Assembly (NCBI RefSeq): GCF_029167105.1
Contig: NZ_JARFML010000020.1
Coordinates: 1 to 64,000 of the forward strand
From: Bradyrhizobium yuanmingense
Lineage (GTDB): Bacteria > Pseudomonadota > Alphaproteobacteria > Rhizobiales > Xanthobacteraceae
Reading direction: 5' to 3'
Length of the DNA: 64,000 nucleotides
Shown here in pieces: positions 47,715 to 56,997 of this stretch (positions within the stretch are counted from its first letter, which is position 1; every line of letters starts with the position of its first letter). The position numbers and the translations under genes are program-made. The notes beneath the pieces were generated by a model that saw only the letters and a program-made list of their open reading frames with translations, had not been told where the DNA came from and made no database searches.

Positions 47715-49796
47715 TCAGGCGCTCTTCACGGCGCCCAGGAAGCCCTCGACTGCGACACGAAGACGATCGGCATCCGCCGACATCTTCTTGACGGACTCCG
47801 ACAGCACCGTGCCGGCGTTGCCGGTCTCCTGGTTGAGCCTGGCGACGCTGCCGATGGTGTCGGTGACCTCGCGGGTGCCCTGGGCCGCCTGCTGGAAGTT
47901 GCGCGAGATTTCCGTCGTCGCCGCGCGCTGCTGTTCGACCGCGGCGGCGATCGCCGTCATCTTCTCGTCGATGCCGCCGATGGCGCCGCCGATCGAGCGG
48001 ATCGCGGCGACCGCCTGGCCGGTGGCGCCCTGGATCTCCTCGACCTGGCGCGAGATCTCCTCCGTCGCCGTCGCGGTCTGCGCCGCGAGGCTCTTGACCT
48101 CGCCCGCGACCACGGCGAAGCCGCGGCCGGCCTCGCCGGCGCGTGCGGCTTCGATGGTGGCGTTCAATGCCAGCAGATTGGTCTGAGCGGCGATGGCGTT
48201 GATCATCTTCACGACCTCGCCGATGCGGCTCGCCGTCTGATCGAGGATCTCGACCGTCGCATTGGTCTGCTCGGCCTGGGCCACGGCCTCGCGGGCCTCG
48301 CGCGCGCTCGACTGCACCTGCGCGGAGATCTCGCCCACGGATGCGGAGAGCTCCTCGGTCGCGGCGGCGATGGTCTCGAGATTGTTGGTGGCCTGCTCGG
48401 CGGCCGACGAGACCGCCGCGGTCTGGCTGCTCGATTCCGTGACCAGCGAGCGCACGCCGCTTGCGGTGGCGTCGAGCTCCCGCGTCGAGGCCGCAACGCT
48501 CTGGATGACCGCCTGCACGGTGTCGTCGAAGCTGCGGCAGGCGGCATCGACGGTGCCGGAGCGGGCGAGCTGAAGCGCCTGCTGCGATTCACGTTCCTTA
48601 CCCAGCCGCTCCGCGGTCGCTGCGCTCTCGCGCAGGCTTTCGAGCGCCGCCGCCATGGTGCCGAACTCGTCGGGATGCCGGGATTGCGGCACCGGCGTCG
48701 CATAGTCGCGGGCGCTGATGCGGGCGATGGCGTCGAGGATGGCGCGCACCGGTCGCATGAGGCGGTTGCGCACCACGAACACACCGGCAAGGGTCACGGC
48801 CAGCGCGAGCAGGAACGCGAAGGATTGCACGATGAGATTGGTCAGCGCCTTCGCCTGAACCGCCTCCGCGTGCGCGATCGACAGGTCGAGCGCCTTGCTC
48901 GCGACCGCGACGATCGACGCGAATGGGGTCTGGCACAACGCGTTCCATTCCGAGGCGGGCATCGCGGGACGGCCGCTGCCGTCGAAGCCCTTGGTGAGCT
49001 CGCCGATCTGCTTGAGGGCGCCGTCGGTCTTGGTCTTCGCCTCCTTGGCCGTGTTGACGAGGTCGGCCGGCACGTCAGGCGCAGCCAGCAGCTCCTCCAT
49101 GCCGGTCCAGCCGGCGGTGACGACGCCGTTCCATCCGGCCACGGTCTGCTTCTGGGTCTCGTCGAGCGGCTTGCTGGCGTTGACGTTCGGCCGCAGGGTC
49201 GAGCACTGGATACCGTAGCGGTCGCGCACCTGCCAGGCGAGGCGGCGGGCCTGGATCATGCGGGCGATGTAAGGATCGTTCATCCAGGCGCGGTTCGACA
49301 CCGCGGTGGACGCGAGATTGGCGGTCTCGATCACCTTGGTGACCGCATCGTACCAGGGCGCGGTCCGCTCCAGCTTGCGTTCGGCGCGCGGCAGCCTGGC
49401 CTCGTCGTAGAACAACTGGAATTTTGGTGCGGCCTCGCTCCAGCGCTGCTTCAGCGTGCCGGCAAGCTCGTCGCGGCGGGCGAATTCGACGGTGGAGAGC
49501 GCCGCGCTGATGGCGTCGAAGCCGGCCTGTTCCGCCTTCTCGGCGGCACCGAGCTTGGCGCGCGGATCGTCCTCGCCGAGCAGCGCGCTCTGGGCATCGC
49601 CACGATTGCTGCGCAGAGCGACCACGCCATGGAAGATCGACTTGTCGGCATTCGCGAGCCGCTCGGTCTCCAGACTGTCGCTATAGCGGTCCAAAGCCCC
49701 GCCCATCTGGATGGCCGTGCTGGTCAGCGCGCCGGCCGCCAGCAGCGTCATCAGGACCAGGAGGAGCGTGCTTACCGATTTCTTAAAAATGGACAT
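47715..49796 (-). CDS. Methyl-accepting chemotaxis protein
   Basis: A 693-residue transmembrane receptor. Helix one about 9-30, periplasmic all-helical sensor about 31-315 with two cysteines (IQCSTLRP and ALCQTPF), helix two about 320-345, HAMP about 346-400 (RNRLMRPVRAILDAIARISA), and a cytoplasmic signalling domain to the end containing the hairpin tip (QTNLLALNATIEAARAGEAG, GFAVVAGEVKSLAAQTA). The periplasmic domain is not a recognisable Cache; its ligand is unknown. No CheR-binding pentapeptide at the C-terminus, and no che genes nearby. Confidence 0.94.
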   Translation of the reverse strand: MSIFKKSVSTLLLVLMTLLAAGALTSTAIQMGGALDRYSDSLETERLANADKSIFHGVVALRSNRGDAQSALLGEDDPRAKLGAAEKAEQAGFDAISAALSTVEFARRDELAGTLKQRWSEAAPKFQLFYDEARLPRAERKLERTAPWYDAVTKVIETANLASTAVSNRAWMNDPYIARMIQARRLAWQVRDRYGIQCSTLRPNVNASKPLDETQKQTVAGWNGVVTAGWTGMEELLAAPDVPADLVNTAKEAKTKTDGALKQIGELTKGFDGSGRPAMPASEWNALCQTPFASIVAVASKALDLSIAHAEAVQAKALTNLIVQSFAFLLALAVTLAGVFVVRNRLMRPVRAILDAIARISARDYATPVPQSRHPDEFGTMAAALESLRESAATAERLGKERESQQALQLARSGTVDAACRSFDDTVQAVIQSVAASTRELDATASGVRSLVTESSSQTAAVSSAAEQATNNLETIAAATEELSASVGEISAQVQSSAREAREAVAQAEQTNATVEILDQTASRIGEVVKMINAIAAQTNLLALNATIEAARAGEAGRGFAVVAGEVKSLAAQTATATEEISRQVEEIQGATGQAVAAIRSIGGAIGGIDEKMTAIAAAVEQQRAATTEISRNFQQAAQGTREVTDTIGSVARLNQETGNAGTVLSESVKKMSADADRLRVAVEGFLGAVKSA

Positions 49797-49908
49797 GGGT
49801 CGAGGGGCCTAACTCTCCGGAGAGGCCCACCTTGCACCGCCACGTGCCAATGTTTCGTTAAGGTTTAAGTTGAATCGAAGCGATCCAACCTGCACGCATT
49901 CGGGAAAC

Positions 49909-50679
49909 CTATCCGATCCTGGTGAAATCCGGCGGGCGGCGCTCCGCAAACGCCGTAAACGCCTCGCGCGCTTCGGCGGTGCGCAGGCGCTGCGCGAACT
50001 GCTCGCCTTCGGCCTGCATCTGCGCGACCAGCGCCTCACCGTTGCGCATCAGCCGCTTGGTCGCGATGAGGGCCCCGGCCGGCTGGCGGGCGAGACGCTG
50101 CGCCAGCGCAAGCGCTTCGGCATCCAGCTTGTCGAGCGGCACCACACGGTTGGCGAGGCCCCATTCCAGCGCGGACCTGGCCGGCACGGTTTCGCCAAGC
50201 GCGAACATCTCGTAGGCGCGGGCGTGGCCAATGCGCGCCGGCATCAACAGGCTGGAGGCGGCTTCAGGCACCAGCGCGAGGCTGACGAACGGCGTCGACA
50301 ATTGCGCGTTGTCGGCGAGCACGACGAGGTCGCAATGCAGCAGCATCGTGGTGCCGACGCCGACGGCACGGCCCTGCACGGCCGCGACCAGCGGCCGGGT
50401 GCAGCGCGCCAGCGACTGGATGAAGCGCACCACGTTGCGGCTGCCTTCGGACTTGCCGGCCGCGACCGCCGCGAACTCGCCGACGTCGTTGCCGGCGGTG
50501 AACATGTCGCCCTCGCCGCGGATCAGGATCACGCGGGCGGATGGGTCGAACTCGGCGGATTCGATCGCGTCGGCAAGCTGGCCGTACATCGCATCCGTCA
50601 GCGCGTTCTTCTTGTCGGGGCGTGCCAGGGTGAGGGTGAGAATTCCGCCGCTGTTCTCGATCCGGACGTGCTCGGTCAT
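49909..50679 (-). CDS. Enoyl-CoA hydratase/isomerase family protein
   Basis: A 256-residue crotonase-fold enzyme. ILTLTLARPDKKNALTDAMY, VILIRGEGDMFTAGNDVGEF and AVQGRAVGVGTTMLLHCDLV (oxyanion hole) are clear; LVPEAASS supplies one catalytic-region glutamate, while the other glutamate of classical hydratases is not obvious, so an isomerase activity is possible. A MarR regulator lies 14 bases upstream on the same strand. Confidence 0.9.
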   Translation of the reverse strand: MTEHVRIENSGGILTLTLARPDKKNALTDAMYGQLADAIESAEFDPSARVILIRGEGDMFTAGNDVGEFAAVAAGKSEGSRNVVRFIQSLARCTRPLVAAVQGRAVGVGTTMLLHCDLVVLADNAQLSTPFVSLALVPEAASSLLMPARIGHARAYEMFALGETVPARSALEWGLANRVVPLDKLDAEALALAQRLARQPAGALIATKRLMRNGEALVAQMQAEGEQFAQRLRTAEAREAFTAFAERRPPDFTRIG

Positions 50680-50693
50680 TGGTCTGCTCCGTT

Positions 50694-51143
50694 TTATTCG
50701 TCTGAATGTCTTGGAAACTTGTCCTGAATGCTCGTCAGCCAGCGCGCGACAACGTCGATTTCCGCGGCTGTAAAACCTTCCGTCAGCGCCGCATTGACCT
50801 CGGCCGCGTTCATCTTCGCCTGCGCCAGCGCGGTACGCCCCTTCGGCGTCAACCAGATGCGAAAGGCGCGGCCGTCGTCGCGGTCGGCCCGCCGCTCGAT
50901 CAACTTCGCAGCCACCGTGCGGTCGACGAGACCGGAAATGCCGGCCGGCCCGAGATCGAGTGCCGCCCCCGCCTCGCCCATGAGGACGCCGTCCTGCCTC
51001 CCAAGGATGAAGAGCAGCCCCGCCTGCGCCGGCGTCACGTCGCTCTCGGGCCGCGCCGCCATCCAGCGCTGCAGCCGGCGATGGGCAACACTCAGCAGGT
51101 AGATCAGCCGATGGTGCCGCGCGCCGGCGTCTTTATTTCGCAT
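50694..51143 (-). CDS. MarR-family regulator
   Basis: A 149-residue winged-helix regulator: SVAHRRLQRWMAARPESDVT, LLFILGRQDGVLMGEAGAAL, LIERRADRDDGRAFRIWLTP (wing). The ATG at 51143 lies within a 22-bp near-perfect palindrome, a likely autoregulatory operator. It is upstream of enoyl-CoA hydratase and divergent from nothing nearby, so hydratase is the best target candidate. Ligand may be a CoA ester or aromatic acid, by analogy with MarR regulators near acyl-CoA genes. Confidence 0.9.
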   Translation of the reverse strand: MRNKDAGARHHRLIYLLSVAHRRLQRWMAARPESDVTPAQAGLLFILGRQDGVLMGEAGAALDLGPAGISGLVDRTVAAKLIERRADRDDGRAFRIWLTPKGRTALAQAKMNAAEVNAALTEGFTAAEIDVVARWLTSIQDKFPRHSDE

Positions 51144-51153
51144 GCGAAGTAAA
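51132..51153. promoter_or_regulatory. 22-bp near-perfect palindrome over the marR start
   Basis: TTTATTTCGCA (51132-51142) and TGCGAAGTAAA (51143-51153) are inverse complements with one mismatch; the core TTCGCATGCGAA is perfect. It contains the ATG of the MarR gene, the position expected of an operator or a leaderless start. Confidence 0.6.
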
Positions 51154-51191
51154 TAGCCAAACGCAAGCGCGTTGTCAAACGGCCCTCCTCG

Positions 51192-52853
51192 TCACGGCGC
51201 GCAGGTGAAGCTCGCCGCCTCCGTCACCGCACCCGCCTTGTAGTGCGGCCAGGCCGGCCAGCGGCACAGCGGCAGCGCGCGCGTCGCTGCAAACGACGGC
51301 GCCTCGACCTTCTGCTCCCTGACTTCGAGGTCGCCGGGCGCCTTGCCATTCTCGACCCAGTCGACCAGCACGCTCAGCATGTCGACATTGGCGGGCGCGC
51401 CGGAGCCGACATGGTCGACGCCGGGCGCGGTGTAGAGGCGCGCGAACTCCGCGGTCTCGGCCTTGCCCATCTTGCGCTCGACGCTCTCGAAATAGCGGAT
51501 GCCGGCGTAGGGGCTCTGGGCGTAGTCGGCCATGTGCTCGAGCACGATCAGCCGGCCGCCCCGCGCCCGGAACCGACTGAGATCGGGATCGGTGGAATCC
51601 ATCAGACTGGACACTTCGAGCAGCCTCGCCTTGTGTTCTTCGGGCTTGTAGGTGATGACGTCGAGCTTCGGATCGCGCGCGAAGACATATTGGATGCCGC
51701 CGGCGCCGTACATCCAGGCGATGCCGTTGTTCGGCGCGGGCGGCTGCGCCGGCGGCGCGCTGCCGAGCCACCAGGAGACCCAGCCGCCGGTCGGCCCGAC
51801 CGCGGGGATGTCCTCGCCGGAGACGCCCCAGCCCGGATAATCGTCGAGGCCATTGGCGAGCGCGAAGGGGAATTTGTAGGTGGCGTGCAGCGTGTTCACC
51901 GCCTTGATCTGTGCATCGGTGAGACACTGGTCACCGCTCTTGCCGGCCGCGCAGCGCAGCGTCTCGACCTTGAACGCCGCCTTGCAGCCGACGGGATCCC
52001 GCACCAGCGCATCGTCGGAGCCGTCGGCCTTGTCGCAAGCCGCGCGCACGGCCTCGCCCACGAGGTTGACCTGCGCCGGGTTGATCCAGCCCTCGCCCAT
52101 GGTGACGAGACCCGAGCGCGTGCCGGCATGCTGCAATCCGACCCAGTTGATCACGGGCACGCGGGCAAAGATGCCGTCGAAATCGTCGGGGTAGCGCTGC
52201 GCCATGGTGAGGCCTTCGCGGCCGCCCTCTGACGAGCCCATGAAATACATCTTCTCCGGCTTCCTGCCGTAGGCGCGCTGCATCAGCCCGACCGCAGCGT
52301 CGCGCACCTTCTTGTAGGCGCGATGGGCGAAATTCTCGAACGCTTCGTCGTTCAGCGCAAAGACCTGCGGCGGCTCGCCTTGCTTGGTCTCGTGGCCGGA
52401 GTCCGTGCCGTAGGTGACGAAGCCGCGCGCCAGCGGTGACGGCTTGTCGAAGGGGTAGGCCGGCGGCAGCGCGAGGCCGGTGATCAGCACACCGTTGAAG
52501 CCGCCGCCGCCATATTGCAGCGAGCGACCGTTCCATTCGACGGGAAGGTTGACCTGGAATTTGATCGGCGGCGCCTTGGGATCGGTGGGATCGATATGGC
52601 CGAGCACCTTGCAGAAGGCAGGATTGGCGGGCGTGATGCGCCCTGATGGGGTCGGACCGCGCTCGGCAACAGCGAGGGTCGATGGCGACTGAAACGTCGC
52701 GGCATCGATCTTCACGGCATCGGTGCCGCCGACTAGCCCCTTGCAGACCGTCTCGGCATCCTCCGCCAGCGTCACCGCCAGCGCACCACTCGCGCTCATT
52801 GCGGCCGCAGTGCCCACGAGCCATGCACACAGCTTCGCTCTGTTTCGCTTCAT
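51192..52853 (-). CDS. Tannase/feruloyl esterase family protein lacking the CS-D-HC cysteines
   Basis: A 553-residue secreted esterase. MKRNRAKLCAWLVGTAAAMS plus ASGALA is a signal peptide. Core blocks are YGGGGFNGVLITGLALP, GFVTYGTDSGHE, YFMGSSEGGREGL (nucleophile Ser) and DFDGIFARVPVINW. The family hallmark CS-D-HC motif ties two cysteines next to Ser and His; here these read SSEGG and VDHVG, so neither cysteine is present. ATG 52853 starts the signal peptide. Confidence 0.88.
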   Translation of the reverse strand: MKRNRAKLCAWLVGTAAAMSASGALAVTLAEDAETVCKGLVGGTDAVKIDAATFQSPSTLAVAERGPTPSGRITPANPAFCKVLGHIDPTDPKAPPIKFQVNLPVEWNGRSLQYGGGGFNGVLITGLALPPAYPFDKPSPLARGFVTYGTDSGHETKQGEPPQVFALNDEAFENFAHRAYKKVRDAAVGLMQRAYGRKPEKMYFMGSSEGGREGLTMAQRYPDDFDGIFARVPVINWVGLQHAGTRSGLVTMGEGWINPAQVNLVGEAVRAACDKADGSDDALVRDPVGCKAAFKVETLRCAAGKSGDQCLTDAQIKAVNTLHATYKFPFALANGLDDYPGWGVSGEDIPAVGPTGGWVSWWLGSAPPAQPPAPNNGIAWMYGAGGIQYVFARDPKLDVITYKPEEHKARLLEVSSLMDSTDPDLSRFRARGGRLIVLEHMADYAQSPYAGIRYFESVERKMGKAETAEFARLYTAPGVDHVGSGAPANVDMLSVLVDWVENGKAPGDLEVREQKVEAPSFAATRALPLCRWPAWPHYKAGAVTEAASFTCAP

Positions 52854-52945
52854 CGTTTCCACCCGGCTTGTTATGTTGCAATCGGAAGTTGGCCGCATTC
52901 AATGCAACCTTCGCCCGTCCGTCAATCGCTGACGCCGGCTTTCCG

Positions 52946-54400
52946 TCAGAACGAGCCCAGCGCAGCGCCCAGGGCGATCACCGCCACCAGCGCCAGGAGC
53001 GAGGTCACGATGCCCACCATGACGATGTCGAAATAGCTGTCACGATGTGTCAGGCCGCAGATCGCGAGCAGGCTGACCACTGCGCCGTTGTGCGGCAGGA
53101 TATCGAGGGTACCCGCACCGATCACCGCCACGCGATGCATCAACGCAAGGTCGATGCCGGTCCGCGCGGCAAGCTCGACGTAGGTCGGGCCGAGGGCGTC
53201 GAGGGCGATGGTCAGGCCGCCCGATGCCGACCCTGTCAGTGCGGCCAGGATGTTGGTCGCGACGGCGAGCGAGACCAGCGGTCCCCCTTCGATTGCCAGC
53301 ACCCAGTCGCGCACGATCGTGAACGCCGGCAGCGAGGCCACGACGGCGCCGAAGCCGACGAGGCTGGCGACGCTGAACGCAGGCAGGACCGACGCATTGG
53401 CCCCGGCGTCCATGGTCCGGCGCAGCGCCGGCAGGCGCGCCCAGTTCAGCGCGATGGTCGTGACAATGGCGGCGGCCAGCGCCACGGCGACCGACCACAC
53501 ACCTGCAACGGCTGCAAGCGTCGTGTCACCAAAGCGTTGCTCAGCGAGATAGCTGACATCGAGCCGCGGCAACACCACCAGCGACATCACCAGATTGACG
53601 GTCACGACGACGACGAGCGGCGCCATGGCGTTCAGCACGGGCGATGGCCGCTCGCTGCGATGACCGTGCCGTAGCTCCGCCGGATCGAACTCGCGGGCAG
53701 TCGTCGCGCGCTCGCGCACGAACTCGTCGGCAGCGGCCTGCTCGATCGCGCCCTCGGCATCGTCGCCATAGCCTTCTCCAGCGCGGCGCGCCGCAGCTTC
53801 AGCGCGATGCAGCCACCACAATCCGGTGCCGAGCATGATGAGCGAGGCGACGATGCCGAGGCCCGGCGCGGCAAACGGCGTCGTGCCGAAGAACGGCATC
53901 GGGATCGCATTCTGGATCGACGGCGTGCCAGGCAGGGCCGACATCGTGAACGTCGACGTTCCCAGCACGATCGCGGCGGGGATCAGACGACGCGGAATCG
54001 AAGCGCCACGAAACAGCGAGCGTGCCATGGGAACGATGACGAAGAATGCAACGAACAGGCTGACACCACCATAGGTGACCAGCGCGCCGGCGAGCACGAC
54101 CGCCAGGATCACGCGCCGTTCGCCGAGACGCTCCGCCATGAAACCGGCGACCGACGTCACCGCGCCACTGTCATCCATCAACTTGCCGAAGACGGCGCCA
54201 AGCAGAAAGATCGGGAAGAACTGCGCCAGAAATCCCGCCGCGTTCATCATGAACACCTGGGTCAGGTTCGCGAGCAGCGGCTCACCGCCGAACAAAGCGG
54301 CAATGAGTGCGGCGAACGGCGCGAGCAGCAGGACACTCCAGCCGCGGAAGGCGAACAGGACGAGCAGTCCGAGCCCGACGAGGAGGCCGAGGAGACCCAT
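52946..54400 (-). CDS. GntP-family permease
   Basis: A 484-residue transporter with about 12 hydrophobic helices. FMMNAAGFLAQFFPIFLLGA, FGKLMDDSGAVTSVAGFMAE, YGGVSLFVAFFVIVPMARSL and TMSALPGTPSIQNAIPMPFF are typical of the GntP gluconate/hydroxy-acid:proton symporters. The substrate could be a hydroxybutyrate or sugar acid. It begins 3 bases after the patatin gene, so the two are cotranscribed; both could serve use of polyhydroxybutyrate-related or ester-derived acids (inference). Confidence 0.9.
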   Translation of the reverse strand: MGLLGLLVGLGLLVLFAFRGWSVLLLAPFAALIAALFGGEPLLANLTQVFMMNAAGFLAQFFPIFLLGAVFGKLMDDSGAVTSVAGFMAERLGERRVILAVVLAGALVTYGGVSLFVAFFVIVPMARSLFRGASIPRRLIPAAIVLGTSTFTMSALPGTPSIQNAIPMPFFGTTPFAAPGLGIVASLIMLGTGLWWLHRAEAAARRAGEGYGDDAEGAIEQAAADEFVRERATTAREFDPAELRHGHRSERPSPVLNAMAPLVVVVTVNLVMSLVVLPRLDVSYLAEQRFGDTTLAAVAGVWSVAVALAAAIVTTIALNWARLPALRRTMDAGANASVLPAFSVASLVGFGAVVASLPAFTIVRDWVLAIEGGPLVSLAVATNILAALTGSASGGLTIALDALGPTYVELAARTGIDLALMHRVAVIGAGTLDILPHNGAVVSLLAICGLTHRDSYFDIVMVGIVTSLLALVAVIALGAALGSF

Positions 54401-54403
54401 GCC

Positions 54404-55432
54404 TCAGCACTCCGACAGCAGGACATCGAGATCGGCGGTCGAACGATGGCCGATCTCCGCGCCGTGCTCGGCGAGGAAGTCGTCCGCGGCCTGACGTCCC
54501 TCGGCACGCAGCATCGAGACGAACTCCCACTCCGCGTTGAGCTTCGAGGAGGCGCCGAACTTCGCCAGCATGTCGCTCTTGACCCGGTGTGTGCGCATCT
54601 TCGCCCAGCGTGCGCCCTCGCCGCTGCCCGGATCGGCCGCCTGGCGCAGCAGCGCGATCATGCGCAACTCCTTCATCAGCGGCGAGTTGAAGGAGATTTC
54701 GTTGACCCGGTTCAGGATCTCCGCAGCCGTCCGCAGCTCCTCCAGCCGCTCGGTCGGATTGATCTGGACGAGAATGGTGTCGTGCGCGTCGCTCTCCCGA
54801 ACCAGCGGCGTGATCGTCGGGTTGCCGGCAAAGCCGCCGTCCCAATAGGGCTCGCCGTCGATCAGAATCGCGCGGAACATGGTCGGCAGGCAGGCCGATG
54901 CCAGCAGCACATCCGCCGTGATCTGCGCGTTGCGGAAGATACGGCCGCGTCCCGTGCGCACCCTTGTCGCGGTGATGAACAGCTGGATCGGCGAGCGCGC
55001 GAGGCGTTCGAAATCGATACTCTCGGCCAGTACCGCGCGCAGCGGATTGTAACCGGTCGGATTGAGATCGTAGGGCGACAGCACACGCGACATCAAATCG
55101 GTCATGATGTAGAAGGGCGACGTATCGAGGGTCCAGCGCCCCATCAAGCGGTCAAGCGGAGAGCGTTGTAGCGGGCTGAAGGCCGCGGCCTTCGAGACAC
55201 GGCGCCAGTATCGGTCGAGCGCCTCTCGCGCGCCCTCGGCGCCGCCGGCTGTCCAGCCGTCCGCCAGAATCGCCGCATTCATCGCGCCTGCGGAGGTTCC
55301 GGAGATCGCGGCGATCTCCAGCCATTTCTCTTCCAGAAGACGGTCGAGCACACCCCAGGAGAAGGCGCCGTGCGAACCGCCGCCCTGAAGCGCGAGATCA
55401 ATCAGTACGGCGTCCCGTTCCATGGCGGACAC
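54404..55432 (-). CDS. Patatin-like phospholipase
   Basis: A 342-residue lipid hydrolase. LALQGGGSHGAFSWGVLDRL is the oxyanion-hole glycine stretch, SGTSAGAMN contains the catalytic serine (GxSxG), and WDGGFAGNP gives the catalytic aspartate (DGG). The C-terminal region matches bacterial patatins. No signal peptide is visible. It is cotranscribed with the GntP permease; the natural substrate, phospholipid or storage lipid, is not readable. Confidence 0.92.
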   Translation of the reverse strand: MSAMERDAVLIDLALQGGGSHGAFSWGVLDRLLEEKWLEIAAISGTSAGAMNAAILADGWTAGGAEGAREALDRYWRRVSKAAAFSPLQRSPLDRLMGRWTLDTSPFYIMTDLMSRVLSPYDLNPTGYNPLRAVLAESIDFERLARSPIQLFITATRVRTGRGRIFRNAQITADVLLASACLPTMFRAILIDGEPYWDGGFAGNPTITPLVRESDAHDTILVQINPTERLEELRTAAEILNRVNEISFNSPLMKELRMIALLRQAADPGSGEGARWAKMRTHRVKSDMLAKFGASSKLNAEWEFVSMLRAEGRQAADDFLAEHGAEIGHRSTADLDVLLSEC

Positions 55433-55537
55433 TCACGCAACTGAAGCTCAAATTCGACGCGATTTTTGACCGGGCCGGATTCGACGACAGTGTGGGAGCA
55501 GTTGCTGCAAGTTGCAACCGGAACGTGGGCGGGTCTG

Positions 55538-55626
55538 GAGCTATTTCCGTTCTGATGCGATCGGAACGGAAATGGCTCTAGATTCGGGTTGACGCGTCTT
55601 CTTTGTATCCACGTCGCTCGAAGACG
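55538..55626. repeat. Dispersed repeat near serA end (ttccgttct...cggaacggaa type)
   Basis: ATTTCCGTTCTGATGCGATC and GATCGGAACGGAAATGG form an inner palindrome; GACGCGTC and CGAAGACGC follow. It resembles, in inverse direction, the block at 37671-37795. Confidence 0.5.
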
Positions 55627-55628
55627 CT

Positions 55629-56873
55629 TTAATGCTCGAACACCAGCCGGGCGCCGACCGTTCCCTCGAGGCCGCGGATCTGCTGCAGCAGCTCGCCGGA
55701 ATCCTGGCCGCCGAGATCGGCGTCGAGCACGACGTAGCCGAGGTCGCCGGCGGTCTCCAGATATTGCGCGGCGATGTTGATGTCGCGTTGGAGGAAGACC
55801 TCGTTCAGCCGCCGCAGCATGCCCGGCACGTTGCGATGGACGTGGCTGAAGCGTGCACCGGAGGGACGAAGATGCAGCTGCACCTCCGGGAAGTTGACCG
55901 CGCCCATGGTGGAGCCGGTGATGAAATAGTCGACCAGCTTGCGCGCGACCTCGCCGCCGATCCGCTCCTGCGCCTCCTCGGTCGAGCCGCCGATATGGGG
56001 GGTGAGGATGACATTCTCAATGCCCTGAATGGGACTGTTGAAACGATCGGCATTCGATGAAGGCTCGACGGGAAAGACGTCGACGGCCGCGCCGGCGAGA
56101 TGGCCATCGCGCAAGGCGCGCGCCAGCGCATCGAGATCGACCACGGTGCCGCGGCTGTTGTTGATCAGGAACGAGCCTGATTTCATCGTCCGCAGCTCCT
56201 TCTCGCCGATCATGCCCGCAGTCTCCGGGGTCTCCGGCACGTGCAGGCTGACGACATCGCTCTGCGCCAGCAGCTCTTCGAGCTTCTCGACCGGCTCGGT
56301 ATTGCCGTGGCGAAGCTTGTCGGTGCGGTCGAAATAGATCACGCGCATGCCCATGCCTTCGGCCAAGGTGGAGAGCTGCGAGCCGATATTGCCGTAGCCG
56401 ACGATGCCGAGCGTGCGGCCGCGCACCTCGCGGCTGCCGGCCGCAGACTTGTCCCAGCCCCCGGCATGGGCCGACACCGAACGCGGAAAGATTCGCCGCA
56501 GCAGCATCACGATCTCGCCAATCACGAGCTCGGCGACGCTGCGGGTGTTGGAGAACGGGGCATTAAAGACGGGAATACCGCGCTTGCGCGCCGCCAATAG
56601 ATCGACCTGGTTGGTGCCGACGCTGAAGCAGCCGACCGCGAGCAGTCCGTCGGCCGCCCCCAGCACCTCATCGGTGATCTCAGTGCGCGAACGGATGCCG
56701 AGCAGCGAGACGCCCTCGAGCGCGCGCCGCAGATCCGCACCGTCCAGCGCCTTGGTGAGCCGCTCGACATTGGTGAAGCCCGCGCCCTTGAAAAGGTCGA
56801 CAGCGCTATCATTGACGCCTTCGAGCAGCAGCGCCTTGGCGCTTCGCTCAGGGCTTTGGCCTGGGGCGGACAT
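55629..56873 (-). CDS. serA: D-3-phosphoglycerate dehydrogenase
   Basis: A 414-residue NAD+-dependent dehydrogenase with a C-terminal ACT domain, first step of serine synthesis. GIVGYGNIGSQLSTLAEGMG is the Rossmann motif, NNSRGTVVDLDAL has the catalytic Arg, VFPVEPSS the Glu, and LTPHIGGSTEEAQ the His. The regulatory ACT (LRRLNEVFLQRDINIAAQYL) is near the end. ATG 56873 gives the E. coli-like length (410); an in-frame start further upstream adds 23 unconserved residues. Confidence 0.95.
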   Translation of the reverse strand: MSAPGQSPERSAKALLLEGVNDSAVDLFKGAGFTNVERLTKALDGADLRRALEGVSLLGIRSRTEITDEVLGAADGLLAVGCFSVGTNQVDLLAARKRGIPVFNAPFSNTRSVAELVIGEIVMLLRRIFPRSVSAHAGGWDKSAAGSREVRGRTLGIVGYGNIGSQLSTLAEGMGMRVIYFDRTDKLRHGNTEPVEKLEELLAQSDVVSLHVPETPETAGMIGEKELRTMKSGSFLINNSRGTVVDLDALARALRDGHLAGAAVDVFPVEPSSNADRFNSPIQGIENVILTPHIGGSTEEAQERIGGEVARKLVDYFITGSTMGAVNFPEVQLHLRPSGARFSHVHRNVPGMLRRLNEVFLQRDINIAAQYLETAGDLGYVVLDADLGGQDSGELLQQIRGLEGTVGARLVFEH

Positions 56874-56997
56874 GGACTCTCCGTAAGTTGCCGCTTTGCC
56901 TGAGCACATAGACCGCGGGCGATGCGCAGCACAATAGGGCACGGATACGGGGAGAAGACGGCCGAAGCGAGGATGCGCTTGGCATCCCAGAGCTCGA

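Noticed and set aside
47568..49868. Plus-strand frame opposite the chemoreceptor
   Set aside because: Antisense to the MCP gene with compositionally biased translation and no recognisable domain.
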